64,000 nucleotides of DNA from Opitutaceae bacterium BACL24 MAG-120322-bin51 (GCA_905182465.1 CAJJBI010000006.1:271523-335522); one strand, 5' to 3'; positions 19,684 through 28,648 are shown, counted from the stretch's first letter. Numbers and translations: made by a program. The notes: generated from the sequence alone by a model not told the origin.

Positions 19684-21037
19684 ATGGCTAAATATTTCGG
19701 AACGGACGGTATAAGAGGGCGCTTTGGAGATTCATTGATTTGCCCGCAATTTGCATACCGGATCGGATGCGCTCTCGGAAATTACCTGGCTAAAACTCGC
19801 TTCGAAAAAACGTCTACTGTCGTCATTGGACGAGATACCCGTGCGAGTGGGGTCGCCTTAAGTGACGCTCTCATTTCAGGGCTAAATCGCCATGAGGTAT
19901 ATGTTCATGATGCGAGCGTTGTACCCACACCAGCAATTGCCAGATCAGTAATAGATCAGCATGCAGACCTCGGTATCGCGATCACGGCTTCTCACAATCC
20001 TTCATGCGATAATGGCATCAAACTCTTCGACCATTGCGCTCATAAGTTAGACGTGGCGCAAGAGAGCTTAATCGAGTCACTTATCGATAAAGAGCCTGAG
20101 CCACCTGTAAACTTGCCTTTAGCTAAGTCCCACCCGTTGGATGCTTCTGGTTCCTATATCAATTACCTCAGGTCTTTAATGGACCAGGATTGTCTTTCTG
20201 ACTGGCGTGTCGTGTTAGATTTGGCCAACGGAGCCACGGTGAAGACAACACCCGGAGTATTTCAGCACTGGGGAGCCGAAATACTCTTAATAGGAGATAG
20301 GCCTGACGGGCTAAATATAAACGATGGTGTCGGAAGCGAGTGCCCTGCTCAGCTGGCCGAAGCGGTTCTTGAGCATAAAGCCCACATAGGTATTGCGCAT
20401 GATGGCGATGGCGATCGGCTTGTCGTTTGCGATGAAGGCGGCACCATTGTAGACGGTGATATCATCTTAGCTTTATTTGGTCGTTACGCGCTTAAGGCCG
20501 GCACTTTAAAGGCCGGCACTTTGGTTTCTACAATCCACAGTAATTTGGGCTTAGACCACGCGATAAGGCGATGCGGGTGGACAGGTGGATCGAGTCGACG
20601 TAGGTGATCGAAATGTGGCCTATCGTATGCGTGAGTTGGGTGCGAATATCGGCGGAGAATCTTCTGGGCACATTATCTTTTCAGACTTTGCAACGACGGG
20701 AGATGGTTTACTGGCAGCTGTTAAGATCATTGAATTGATGCGCACGACAGGCAAAGCCCTCTCGGAACTACGAAAAGAGATCACGCTTTTTCCGCAATCA
20801 ACAACAAACCTCAGAGTTGCCAAAAAGCGACCGCTTGCTGACTTGAAGTCATTGCAGTCAGTTATCAAAGCGACGGAACAAGATCTGGGAGATGAAGGCC
20901 GTGTTCTCGTTCGCTACTCTGGCACTGAGTCGAAACTCCGGCTGTTAGTCGAGGGAAAGGATGAGTTGCAGGTTGCCGAAGCGATTAAAGCCATAGAGAT
21001 CGCGGCTTGTAGGGATTTGGATGTAATTCAGAGTTGA
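19684..21037 (+). CDS. glmM: Phosphoglucosamine mutase (frameshifted)
   Basis: Converts glucosamine-6-phosphate to glucosamine-1-phosphate for UDP-GlcNAc, peptidoglycan and LPS. The start MAKYFGTDGIRGRFG is diagnostic; the active-site phosphoserine is in ITASHNPSCDNGIK, the metal-binding loop is HDGDGDRLVV, the sugar-binding GESSGH lies in the second half, and the C-terminal phosphate loop is VRYSGTESKLRLLVEG. The first frame ends at 20607, but from about 20570 the second frame carries on with GGQVDRVDVGDRNVAYR, so one base is missing near 20572. The gene is essential in most bacteria, so this is very probably a sequence error. Confidence 0.92.
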
Positions 21038-21079
21038 CCATCAATCGTATTTATAGCGCTATCGTAATTCACTTATATC

Positions 21080-22480
21080 ATGGAAGAAGTTGCCCTTAAA
21101 AATCTCGATACCCGTTTACAAAAGCAGATTGAAAATGCGCGTAAATCGGTTGATAAAAACCCCAGTTACGCAGTCGATATTTTGACCAATATCGTCGCAC
21201 GCAACCCTGCTTGCTTGGACGCACGTAAGATTCTACGTCAGGCTCAGCAGCGAGCCACTAAGGGCAAAACTAAGGGTTTGGGCGGACTACTTTCCAAGGT
21301 GACGAGTATTCCTTTTTCCATGGGTAGCCATGCGAAGATTAAGAAGGATCCGCAAAAGTCGATGGAGTCTGCTGAACAAATGCTCAACGCAAATCCTGAG
21401 AATGTGACTGGTCTCGAAGTGCTTGGACTCGCTGCTGAAGAGCTAGAGTTATACTCAACAGCCGTTTTTGCCTACGAGACTGTGCGTAAACTTGAGCCTA
21501 CCAATTCTGAAAATATTAAGTCACTGATGACGGTTCACATTAAAACTGGTAATTGCGAAGAGGCCATTCGAATTGGCGATGCAGCTTATCGAGCCAACCC
21601 GTCAGATGATGAAGTCCAAGCACTGATCAAGAAAGCCTCTGTTGAGCAGACGATGAAGAAGGGTAAGTGGGAAGAGGATAATAGTTTCCGCGATAAGCTA
21701 AAGGACGAAGACGAGTCTCAAAAACTCGAACAAGCAGGCCGTGCCAAGACGGGTGACTCGGGGCTACGTGCATTGATCGAGGAGGCTAAGAAGGGGGTGG
21801 CTGAAACTCCCGACAATATGAATTTCTACCGCGAGATCGCATCTAATTATCGTAAGCTGGGTGACTATGATAGTGCTCTCGAATGGGTGGCTAAGGCTCG
21901 CTCACTGGAAGCAGGCCGCGCTGATGTGAATCTAGAGCGAATGGTCGCCACGCTCATGCGTGAGAAGATGCAGAAAGCGATCTCAGATGTTGAAGAACGA
22001 ATAGAAGCCAATCCTGAAGATCCGACTGCCAAGGCAGAGCTTGTAAAATTAAGCGCCGAGGAGCGCGCTTTCCGCCTCGAGCAGTGCGAAGACCTAGTCC
22101 AGCGCTATCCTAATGAGTATAGTTATCGCTACGAGCTCGGGGAACTCTACTTTGAAGATGAGGAAACCGATAAAGCGATTAAAGAGTTACAATTGGCTCA
22201 ACGTAGTCCCAAAGTGCGGGTTGGCGCGCTCATTCTTCTTGGTAAGGCTTATCTGGCTAAAGGCTTCCATGATCTGGCGTGTGAACAACTCACAACTGCG
22301 AAATCTGAGATCCCTGGCATGACAGACCAGAAAAAGGACGTGCTTTATCAGTTAGGTTCTGCTTATGAGCAGCAAGGTGATATGGATAAGGCTATAGTGG
22401 AATTCAAAGCACTTTACGGTGCGGATATTTCTTACCTTGATGTTTCCCAGAAGATTGACGATTTTTACTCTAATAAGTAA
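21080..22480 (+). CDS. Tetratricopeptide-repeat protein
   Basis: Soluble 466-residue protein made almost wholly of helical TPR-like repeats (for example YSTAVFAYETVRKLEPTN, NFYREIASNYRKLGDYDSAL, YRYELGELYFEDEETDKAI). A highly charged middle section (residues 190-225) separates the repeats. There is no signal peptide or membrane segment, so it is likely cytoplasmic. Long TPR proteins of this kind are scaffolds. The partner is unknown; glmM is upstream on the same strand, 42 bases away. It ends about 60 bases from the convergent methyltransferase gene. Confidence 0.75.
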   Translation: MEEVALKNLDTRLQKQIENARKSVDKNPSYAVDILTNIVARNPACLDARKILRQAQQRATKGKTKGLGGLLSKVTSIPFSMGSHAKIKKDPQKSMESAEQMLNANPENVTGLEVLGLAAEELELYSTAVFAYETVRKLEPTNSENIKSLMTVHIKTGNCEEAIRIGDAAYRANPSDDEVQALIKKASVEQTMKKGKWEEDNSFRDKLKDEDESQKLEQAGRAKTGDSGLRALIEEAKKGVAETPDNMNFYREIASNYRKLGDYDSALEWVAKARSLEAGRADVNLERMVATLMREKMQKAISDVEERIEANPEDPTAKAELVKLSAEERAFRLEQCEDLVQRYPNEYSYRYELGELYFEDEETDKAIKELQLAQRSPKVRVGALILLGKAYLAKGFHDLACEQLTTAKSEIPGMTDQKKDVLYQLGSAYEQQGDMDKAIVEFKALYGADISYLDVSQKIDDFYSNK

Positions 22481-22538
22481 GTCCATATCCGCTAAAACAC
22501 TGTTCAGTAGACTTTGGACTAGATGGAATAAAACTTTT

Positions 22539-23678
22539 TTATTTTCGAAAGACGACGATTCGATTGCTGTTCGTGCCACGTGTGTTATTGCGCACGCCCC
22601 AACAGTTGGCGGTCTTGGTGAAGGTCTGGCTATTAATCAGAGTGTATTCAACCTTAAGGCCAGCGGCTTGCCCGGCGAGGATGATTTGCTCTTCCAGCTT
22701 TAGTTTCCCCTTACGCACTTCGCCTACTTCGAGGGCTATGCGGCCTTCAGGCTTGAGAACGCGGCTCATTTCTTTGAGCGAAGCATTCATCTTAGCTGTC
22801 CAGTCTTCTAGTTTGCGTAGTTGCCAGAGCTTGCCCGGTTCAGGTTTGCATTGGCAGAACCAGTTGCGCAGCCAGTTATCGCCAACGTAGTTAACGATAT
22901 CGAGGAAAGGTGGCGAGGTCACGATCAGCTGTACGGACTCATTTTGGATCTCAGGTGTGGCATCGGCTGAGCGGCAAAGTAGGGTCGATGTGGTCGCGTT
23001 GTAATTGTTGGGTAGCCCCTGTCGAAGGAGGCTTTTCGACTTTTTTAGAATCAGTTCCTTCGTATTTCGATACTCTGGCTTTTGGCTTCGTTTAGCATTA
23101 ATCTTACGCTGAGCGTTGAGCGTAGTAGCTTGATTGGGCGGTAATGTATAGACCGAGAAGAAGCCTTTTGAATGACCTGTAAGACGATTGCAGGCTGTCA
23201 TTTGAAGCCAAGCGTCGACCTCGTCAAAGATGCCTGTGGCTTGCCTAGCTTTGAAATAGCTGCGCCAACCATAGAGTTCAGCGAGTGTTTGCTGTTCAAA
23301 AAAAACGAGTAGGTCCTTATCCTCGATCTCTACCTCAGGAAGCGTGATTTGTTCGATTCGTTGAGTAATCTTTTCGAGGTTCTGCTCGCAGAGGCGCGGG
23401 GCTGTCAAAATTGTACTCAGTGGATTGACGTCATTGCCAATCACATTGTGGCCGAGCAGTTTTGCTTCGATCAGTGTGGTGCCGCGTCCCATGAAGGGAT
23501 CGTAGATCAATTGGCCGGGTTCCGCATAACGCTCGATGAAATAGGCTGGCAGCTGAGGCTTGTAGCATGCTCGGTAAGAAACCTCATGGATGGGGTGTCC
23601 GCAGCGTTGCTTGGCAGTCCAAAACTCGCCTTGTTTGATCGGGGTGGTGCATTGGCGAGTGATCTCTGTTGTCGGCAT
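22539..23678 (-). CDS. DNA methyltransferase (amino-group MTase, orphan)
   Basis: Site-specific amino-methyltransferase of the permuted (beta-like) order. The SAM-binding motif follows an early conserved block (YDPFMGRGTTLIEAKLLG, residues about 60-77), and the catalytic motif IV TSPPFLDIVNYVGDN comes later (about residue 245). TSPPF-type motifs fit N4-cytosine or N6-adenine methylation. No restriction endonuclease or specificity subunit is adjacent; neighbours are a TPR gene and a DUF2288 gene, so this is an orphan methylase or one whose partner is elsewhere. Length is 379 residues. Recognition sequence cannot be read from the protein. Confidence 0.85.
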   Translation of the reverse strand: MPTTEITRQCTTPIKQGEFWTAKQRCGHPIHEVSYRACYKPQLPAYFIERYAEPGQLIYDPFMGRGTTLIEAKLLGHNVIGNDVNPLSTILTAPRLCEQNLEKITQRIEQITLPEVEIEDKDLLVFFEQQTLAELYGWRSYFKARQATGIFDEVDAWLQMTACNRLTGHSKGFFSVYTLPPNQATTLNAQRKINAKRSQKPEYRNTKELILKKSKSLLRQGLPNNYNATTSTLLCRSADATPEIQNESVQLIVTSPPFLDIVNYVGDNWLRNWFCQCKPEPGKLWQLRKLEDWTAKMNASLKEMSRVLKPEGRIALEVGEVRKGKLKLEEQIILAGQAAGLKVEYTLINSQTFTKTANCWGVRNNTRGTNSNRIVVFRK

Positions 23679-23763
23679 GTTGCCTAAGATGGAGCTCCAT
23701 GCGCATAGTACAACGATAAATTACTAAGTAATTAATAAAATAAATAACTAGCAATCTCACTAC

Positions 23764-23895
23764 TCACAACGAGCTAGCCAGGTAGGATTTTATATCGGTA
23801 AAGTGGGCTATGGGGTCACCGAAGTAGAGACAACCAAAGTGTAGATAAATGAGGAAGATCGCAACGAGGCCGATCTTTTTGTTGGTTTCCGACAC
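23764..23895 (-). CDS. Possible 43-residue single-helix membrane protein
   Basis: Short frame with a GTG start at 23895, just downstream of the DUF2288 gene. It would encode a charged N-terminus (SETNKK), one hydrophobic helix (IGLVAIFLIYLHFGCLYF) and a polar tail. The longer frame in the same phase overlaps the DUF2288 gene and looks like shadow there. No clear Shine-Dalgarno is seen (AAGG abuts the GTG), so support is limited to composition and position. Confidence 0.3.
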   Translation of the reverse strand: MSETNKKIGLVAIFLIYLHFGCLYFGDPIAHFTDIKSYLASSL

Positions 23896-23911
23896 CTTGT
23901 AAATTTGCCAA

Positions 23912-24256
23912 CTAGAGGGGTTGGGCGAGGATGAATGGGCGTACGACCATAGCTTGAAAGCGGGGCTTTTCTTTTTCCCAGTGCTCAGCATGGAGTTCGC
24001 AGGGCTGAACGAGGTCGCCGCATTGGAGCCATTTCTGCACCTGAACCTGATCATCCTTTGTGAAGGCCAGTCCGGCGGCCTTTAAGTCTAAGCTGGGGTC
24101 CACATAGATTAGATTGCCAGCTTCGAAATGCGGTTTTAAATAGCTCCAGTCGACCTCCCCAGAGTACTTCTCTAATTTTTCGGTCTGAGAGAGTGTGTCC
24201 TCGTTTGGGCTAAAGTCTTCTTTAAACATTTGTAGTTCAGTGGGATGTGGCTGCAT
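23912..24256 (-). CDS. DUF2288 family protein
   Basis: A 114-residue cytoplasmic protein of unknown function. The body (KYSGEVDWSYLKPHFEAG then NLIYVDPSLDLKAAGLAF, DQVQVQKWLQCGDLVQP) is the DUF2288 pattern I recognise. The first 20 residues are extra relative to the usual start. It probably shares a transcript with the small membrane frame downstream. It is divergent from the zinc-ribbon/CBS gene. Confidence 0.7.
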   Translation of the reverse strand: MQPHPTELQMFKEDFSPNEDTLSQTEKLEKYSGEVDWSYLKPHFEAGNLIYVDPSLDLKAAGLAFTKDDQVQVQKWLQCGDLVQPCELHAEHWEKEKPRFQAMVVRPFILAQPL

Positions 24257-24389
24257 TTCTCCTGTTAGCTTTTTCAGGATGAAATTTTTCTAAAATTTTT
24301 TCAGATTTATTGAACGTGAAGCAGGGTAATACGTCTTATTAATATACCTTAGTGTTAATTGTTAAGTGTTAATTTGTTGTTTGTTATAG

Positions 24390-24421
24390 AACGCTGCCCA
24401 AGTAATTGGGCGGCGTTTTTT
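24390..24421 (+). terminator. Hairpin with T-tract upstream of the CBS gene
   Basis: A 12-base inverted repeat (aacgctgcccaa / ttgggcggcgtt, one wobble pair), four-base loop and six-T run form a strong intrinsic terminator on the plus strand. No gene on that strand lies upstream before the divergent DUF2288 start. It must therefore end a short untranslated transcript, act as an attenuator in the leader of the gene beginning at 24445, or block antisense transcription. Confidence 0.75.
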
Positions 24422-24444
24422 GTATTCACTAATTATGAGGCAAT

Positions 24445-24805
24445 GTGCGTTGCGGCTACTGTGATGGCGGCATCACAAAGAGGTGTTGCCAGAGTTGTGG
24501 CATTACATATCTTAATAGCATGCCCCTAAATAAAGTATCTATTCCTAGACTCCTAAGTGAAAAAAGTGCTTCAGTTCTTCTGTGTGACCGAAAAGAAGTC
24601 CATTGAACAAGCAGTTCCTGAAATGAGCCGGCAGCGCATAGGTTCCATCGTCGTTAAAAAGGGTAGTTCTGTTTGTGGTATTTTTACCAAGCGCGACGTT
24701 TTGACCCGCGTGGTATCCGCAGGACCTGATCCAAAGGCAACTCAGGTGCGTGAGCTTATGACTGAGAGTTTTTATCTTAATTTGCCCTATTACATATCGG
24801 TATGA
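24445..24805 (+). CDS. Zinc-ribbon plus single CBS domain protein (frameshifted)
   Basis: Reconstructed from two frames. From a GTG at 24445 with GAGG four bases upstream, the frame reads a compact cysteine motif (RCGYCDGGITKRCCQSCG) and MPLNKVSIPRLLSEKSA. After a one-base shift near 24565 it continues as VTEKKSIEQAVPEMSRQRI, GSIVVKKGSSVCGIFTKRDV and LTRVVSAG. CBS domains usually come in pairs and sense adenosine nucleotides; here only one is complete and the protein ends just after VRELMTES. The stop overlaps the start of the cNMP/FHA gene (ATGA), so the two are coupled. Ligand and partner are unknown. Confidence 0.6.
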
Positions 24806-25611
24806 GGACGGATAAATTTCAGGCCTCAAAGCTGATATTCTCAGAAGGTGACCAAGGCGACGAAGCTTACCGTGTAGTCGAGGGTGCCGTTGAAATCTCG
24901 GTACAAAGAGATGGGCAAAAGCTTGTACTAGCGATATTGGAGGCAGGCGAAACATTCGGAGAAATGGCGATGATTGAGAATCGTCCTCGATCTGCGTCGG
25001 CGCGGACCTTAGATCCCACTATGATCGAAGTCATCGCGCGCCAAGATTTTCAACAAATGCTAGAAGAGGGGGGTGAACAGATCATACCTTATTTGACCAT
25101 GATCTTCGACCGGCTGAGAGTGACGAACGATCGCCTGCTAATGGCCTTGAGTCAGCTAAATGAACTCCAGCCTGCTGTTAAGCATCGCCATCAAGATATA
25201 TTTGGCTCAAGGAGGAGCTCGGCCATAGTTCAAATTGAAGCGGATTCAGAAGAAATGCGTCAGCAAACCTCACTTCAAAAACGGCGTCTTAGATTCTTTC
25301 CCTTCCATTTTGGCCGTCGAGCTCAGCTTGCAGGTGTAGAGGCGTTTGTCCAAAACCAGCTCCTTATCGCGGATCGCTCGCCCTTTCGGGTGTCGCGTAA
25401 ACATTGTATGATAGATACCAGCGGTGATGCTGTCTTTATCGAAGATAAGACCAGTCAACTCGGCACAATTGTAAACGGCATTCCAATTGGTGGGAAAAGC
25501 CTAGAAACGCGTGTAAAGCTGATTCGCGGTGCGAACACTCTAGTGTTGGGAGGTCAGGATAGTCAGGTACGCTTTCGGCTCGTTGTGAGTGCGCCTGATG
25601 AAGCGGTATGA
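24802..25611 (+). CDS. Cyclic-nucleotide-binding plus FHA domain protein
   Basis: Two signalling domains in 269 residues. Residues 1-115 form a cNMP-binding domain: KLIFSEGDQGDEAYRVVEG and the phosphate-binding cassette GEMAMIENRPRSASA, which keeps Gly-Glu and the Arg needed for cyclic-nucleotide phosphate. After a helical linker, residues 180-260 form an FHA domain (LLIADRSPFRVSRKHCMID, SQLGTIVNG) that would bind phosphothreonine. There is no DNA-binding helix-turn-helix, so it is not a CRP-type regulator. Start ATG overlaps the CBS gene stop as ATGA, suggesting a stoichiometric pair. Its Thr-kinase partner is not in the window. Confidence 0.83.
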   Translation: MRTDKFQASKLIFSEGDQGDEAYRVVEGAVEISVQRDGQKLVLAILEAGETFGEMAMIENRPRSASARTLDPTMIEVIARQDFQQMLEEGGEQIIPYLTMIFDRLRVTNDRLLMALSQLNELQPAVKHRHQDIFGSRRSSAIVQIEADSEEMRQQTSLQKRRLRFFPFHFGRRAQLAGVEAFVQNQLLIADRSPFRVSRKHCMIDTSGDAVFIEDKTSQLGTIVNGIPIGGKSLETRVKLIRGANTLVLGGQDSQVRFRLVVSAPDEAV

Positions 25612-25699
25612 TTTGCTATCGGCTTGACTCAATGCGTCTAGTTTCTGGACACTGCAAACTCACATCTTCAACAAGCTCATTAATCAGAAGGACTAGACT

Positions 25700-26011
25700 A
25701 TGGCAGGCGTCGGTAAATTACTCAAACAAGCACAAAAAATGCAAAAACAGATGGAGGCCGTGCAAGCCGAACTCGCCGAAACCATTTTGGAGGTTTCTAG
25801 TGGTGGGGGTGCCATCAACGTTAAGATCAACGGGCAAGGCGAGTTTCAAGGCTTTAAGATCGACCCCGAATTTTTAAAAGAAGACGCTGACTTCATTGAG
25901 GAGACGCTCCTCTCAGCCGTCCAAGAAGCGGCAGTCAAAGCTAAGGAAACCAGCGAAGAAGCAATGGGTTCCGTGACTGGCGGTATGGGTGGCTTCCCCG
26001 GATTAATGTAG
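25700..26011 (+). CDS. ybaB: YbaB/EbfC nucleoid-associated protein
   Basis: Small DNA-binding protein (103 residues). It opens with the typical helix MAGVGKLLKQAQKMQKQMEA, then the beta-region LEVSSGGGAINVKINGQGEF, and ends in a Gly/Met-rich tail (GGMGGFPGLM) as in the family. It lies directly upstream of recR, the usual genomic neighbour, although dnaX, which often precedes it, is absent. Start ATG at 25700 follows an AAGGAC-type site. Confidence 0.93.
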   Translation: MAGVGKLLKQAQKMQKQMEAVQAELAETILEVSSGGGAINVKINGQGEFQGFKIDPEFLKEDADFIEETLLSAVQEAAVKAKETSEEAMGSVTGGMGGFPGLM

Positions 26012-26083
26012 GCTCTTTGTCGTCGCTTACCTCATTTGTCTTCTCCTCTCTGGCCTCTGTCCACTGCCTCCTGATCTCTGGAA

Positions 26084-26680
26084 ATGACACCTGCCTACGA
26101 TTCCCTGCTCCAGCAGCTTAAACGCCTACCGGGTTTAGGCTATCGCTCCGCTGAACGAGTGGCTATGCATTTGTTAGTCGAAAAACCCGACACGATGCCC
26201 GAGCTGTTGGATGTTATGAAGCTCGCGCGTGAGGCCGTCTGCCGCTGTCACATCTGCGGTAACATGGCTGAGAGTGAGCATTGCGCTATTTGTGAAGACG
26301 GTAACCGCGACGCTAGTACGATCTGTGTGGTCGAGCATGTTCCCGATTTGATCGCGATCGAGCGTTCCAGCGCTTGGAAGGCTCGCTACCACGTGCTGCA
26401 TGGCAAACTCTCTCCAATTCATGGAGTTGGCCCCGAGCAGCTTAATTTAAAAAACCTTCAAGCCCGAATCCAAACTGGGGAAGTCACTGAGTTAGTTCTC
26501 GCTCTCTCCAACGACATCGAAGGGCAGGCAACTTGTCATTTCATTCAAGAAGAGCTGATAGAGGATCGGCCGATTAAAGTCTCTCGTATCGGCTTCGGCC
26601 TACCCAGCGGTGGCGGTGTTACCTACGCGGACTCGGTCACACTGCGCAGCGCGCTTGAAGGCCGCCGCACTTACGAATAG
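26084..26680 (+). CDS. recR: Recombination mediator RecR
   Basis: Works with RecF and RecO in loading RecA at gaps. The helix-hairpin-helix region is at LKRLPGLGYRSAERVAMHLL, the C4 zinc finger is CHICGNMAESEHCAIC, and a Toprim domain follows (ICVVEHVPDLIAIERS, LALSNDIEGQATCHFI). The C-terminus has RIGFGLPSGGGVTYADSVTL, a family hallmark. 198 residues, normal length. It follows ybaB by 72 bases and precedes the M50 protease by five bases. Confidence 0.96.
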   Translation: MTPAYDSLLQQLKRLPGLGYRSAERVAMHLLVEKPDTMPELLDVMKLAREAVCRCHICGNMAESEHCAICEDGNRDASTICVVEHVPDLIAIERSSAWKARYHVLHGKLSPIHGVGPEQLNLKNLQARIQTGEVTELVLALSNDIEGQATCHFIQEELIEDRPIKVSRIGFGLPSGGGVTYADSVTLRSALEGRRTYE

Positions 26681-26685
26681 TCCCC

Positions 26686-27324
26686 ATGATACAATTTTCT
26701 ATCTTAGGCATTCCCGTTCGTGTAGAGCCTTGGTTTTGGATCACGATGGCATTTATCGGAGGTGGCCTCCATGCTGCCAATTCAACTGATATTTTGCTGG
26801 TGCTTGTCTTTGTCTTTGCGGGCTTTCTATCTATCATGATACATGAGCTCGGGCACGCGCTCACTATACGAAAATATGGCCTGCCTGCAGCCATTACCCT
26901 GCAAGCCTTCGGTGGCTATGCCTCCTTCCCCTCAGGTAAGCTGGATCGCAAGCAGTCATTCGTGGTCACTGCGGCGGGTCCTGCTCTGCAGTTCGCATTC
27001 GGTGTGCTGCTCATTATCCTTGCTCCCAATATTTCGATTCCGGAAGGGTCTCTTTTTCTTCCCTTCATCAGAGATTTGATTTGGGTCAGCATCGCATGGT
27101 CGATCCTAAATTGTCTGCCCGTCTATCCGATGGATGGCGGGCAAATGATGGCCGCGATTCTAGGACCTAATAAGCAGCACTACGTCCATTTGATCAGTTC
27201 TATCGTTGCAGTCGCTGTCGGTATCGCTGGCTACCTCTATCTCGGCACGATCCTATTACCCATTTTCATGGCACTCTTCGCGTGGCAAAATTGGCAGTCT
27301 TACCAAGCTTCTTCTCCCCGGTAG
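26686..27324 (+). CDS. Site-2 protease family (M50) membrane metalloprotease
   Basis: Polytopic membrane protein of 212 residues with the zinc-binding IHELGHAL motif and the second conserved block LNCLPVYPMDGGQMMA, whose Asp completes the zinc site. Five or so hydrophobic segments are visible. It lacks PDZ or CBS domains, so it belongs to the short rhomboid-neighbour type rather than RseP. Substrate unknown. It starts five bases after recR and ends 58 bases before folB. Confidence 0.85.
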   Translation: MIQFSILGIPVRVEPWFWITMAFIGGGLHAANSTDILLVLVFVFAGFLSIMIHELGHALTIRKYGLPAAITLQAFGGYASFPSGKLDRKQSFVVTAAGPALQFAFGVLLIILAPNISIPEGSLFLPFIRDLIWVSIAWSILNCLPVYPMDGGQMMAAILGPNKQHYVHLISSIVAVAVGIAGYLYLGTILLPIFMALFAWQNWQSYQASSPR

Positions 27325-27382
27325 TCATCGTTTACTGAATTGTATCCTTCCCATTTCCGCTGCCCACGGTTTTATATGAACT

Positions 27383-27748
27383 ATGAAAACTGCTAAAATC
27401 GTCTTAAAAGAGCTGGTCTTTTTTGCCCGGCATGGGCTCCTCGAAGAAGAAGCAAAGTTGGGGCAACGCTTCCGCCTCGACGTCGTCGTCGAGCTGGACC
27501 CTTCACTCGATTTGTCAGCAGATACTCCAGATTCTACGGTGAATTACGTGGAACTCTACGGAACGATCAAAGAGATTTTTACCGAGCAACGTTTTAATAT
27601 GATCGAGGCGGCAGCCGATGCCATCGCAGTCAGCTTACTTGAACGTTTTGCCAAGCTTGTATCAGTCACGGTACAAGTAAAAAAACCCTCCGTGCCTGTT
27701 GATTGTGTTTGCGACTACTTCGCTGCGGAGGTGACGCGATGCCGCTAG
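27383..27748 (+). CDS. folB: Dihydroneopterin aldolase
   Basis: Folate pathway enzyme that cleaves dihydroneopterin to 6-hydroxymethyl-dihydropterin. Family pattern: KIVLKELVFFARHGLLEEE, NYVELYGTIKEI, and NMIEAAADAIAVSLLERF with the Glu that binds pterin, then VTVQVKKPSVPV carrying the catalytic Lys. Length is 121 residues. Its last ten bases overlap the folK start, a translational coupling that places two consecutive folate steps in one operon. Confidence 0.93.
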   Translation: MKTAKIVLKELVFFARHGLLEEEAKLGQRFRLDVVVELDPSLDLSADTPDSTVNYVELYGTIKEIFTEQRFNMIEAAADAIAVSLLERFAKLVSVTVQVKKPSVPVDCVCDYFAAEVTRCR

Positions 27749-28239
27749 TGCGTGCCTACATCGCGCTCGGCAGCAACCTTGGTGATCGGATAGGACAAAT
27801 GCAGTCAGCGCTTAAGGCTTTAGCGGCGGATAATCAGCTCAAAGTTTTACAAATTAGTCCTCTTTATGAGAACCGCGCCATTGGTATGGGGGAGGCCGAT
27901 GATTTCCTCAACGCAATGGCTGAGGTCGAGACCTCGATGGCACCACTTGCCTTGCTCGACTTTTGTCTCAAAGTGGAGTCGAAGCTCGGCCGAGTGCGCA
28001 CGAAGGAGTGGGCGCCGCGCACCATCGATCTAGACATCATCGCTTACGGGGATGAAGTCATCGAACACGAGCGCCTTCAAGTTCCTCACCCACGCATCGC
28101 TGAGCGCGACTTTGTCGTGCATCCACTCTGCGCCATCGCGCCGAATGTGGAGATTCGAGGTCAACGCGTAGCTCATATGGCTGCGGCGTTGCCGATGGAC
28201 AGCTTGACGCTCTGTGAATTGAAACTTGAACTCGTTTAG
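27739..28239 (+). CDS. folK: 2-amino-4-hydroxy-6-hydroxymethyldihydropteridine pyrophosphokinase
   Basis: Transfers pyrophosphate from ATP to the pterin made by FolB. Motifs: YIALGSNLGDR at the start, RTKEWAPRTIDLDIIAYGD (metal-binding DxD region), VPHPRIAERDFVVHPL. I start at MPLVRAYIALG (27739) rather than the longer frame at 27703 because homologues begin just before YIALGSN and the ATG overlaps the folB stop. 166 residues, normal. folP is not adjacent. Confidence 0.94.
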   Translation: MPLVRAYIALGSNLGDRIGQMQSALKALAADNQLKVLQISPLYENRAIGMGEADDFLNAMAEVETSMAPLALLDFCLKVESKLGRVRTKEWAPRTIDLDIIAYGDEVIEHERLQVPHPRIAERDFVVHPLCAIAPNVEIRGQRVAHMAAALPMDSLTLCELKLELV

Positions 28240-28348
28240 GGCTGTGATCTTAGCTTGGAGGGCTGCTAACAGCTGACCATAGATACATAAATCATTCTCC
28301 ACGCGCGACCTGAAGCTCGAACACTAACCCAGGCAGACCTTTTAGACA

Positions 28349-28648
28349 ATGAAACCACAAATCGAAATCGAATACTGCTCAGGCTGCCGTTGGCTCCTCC
28401 GCGCCGGGTGGACAGCGCAGGAACTTTTGACCACCTTCGAAGCCGAGCTTGGCGCGGTAACACTACGCCCCTCCGACACGAGTGGCACCTTTCGTGTAAG
28501 CTTGGACGGCGACCTGATCTGGGATCGAAAGACGGAGGCTCGTTTCCCTGAAATCAAAGAGTTGAAGCAATGCGTGCGCGACCATATCGCGCCAGAGCGT
28601 GATCTTGGGCACAGCGATACAGACGAGAGAAATAAAATTAGCGGATGA
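28349..28648 (+). CDS. SelT/SelW/SelH (Rdx) family thioredoxin-like protein
   Basis: Small redox protein of 99 residues with the N-terminal CxxC motif (IEYCSGCRWLLRA) in the thioredoxin-like Rdx fold, and conserved GTFRVSLDGDLIWDRKTEARFPE that matches the family. In eukaryotic relatives the second position is selenocysteine; here both are Cys. Partner unknown. No flanking selenium genes. It is transcribed after folK with a 109-base gap that contains no other gene. Confidence 0.88.
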   Translation: MKPQIEIEYCSGCRWLLRAGWTAQELLTTFEAELGAVTLRPSDTSGTFRVSLDGDLIWDRKTEARFPEIKELKQCVRDHIAPERDLGHSDTDERNKISG

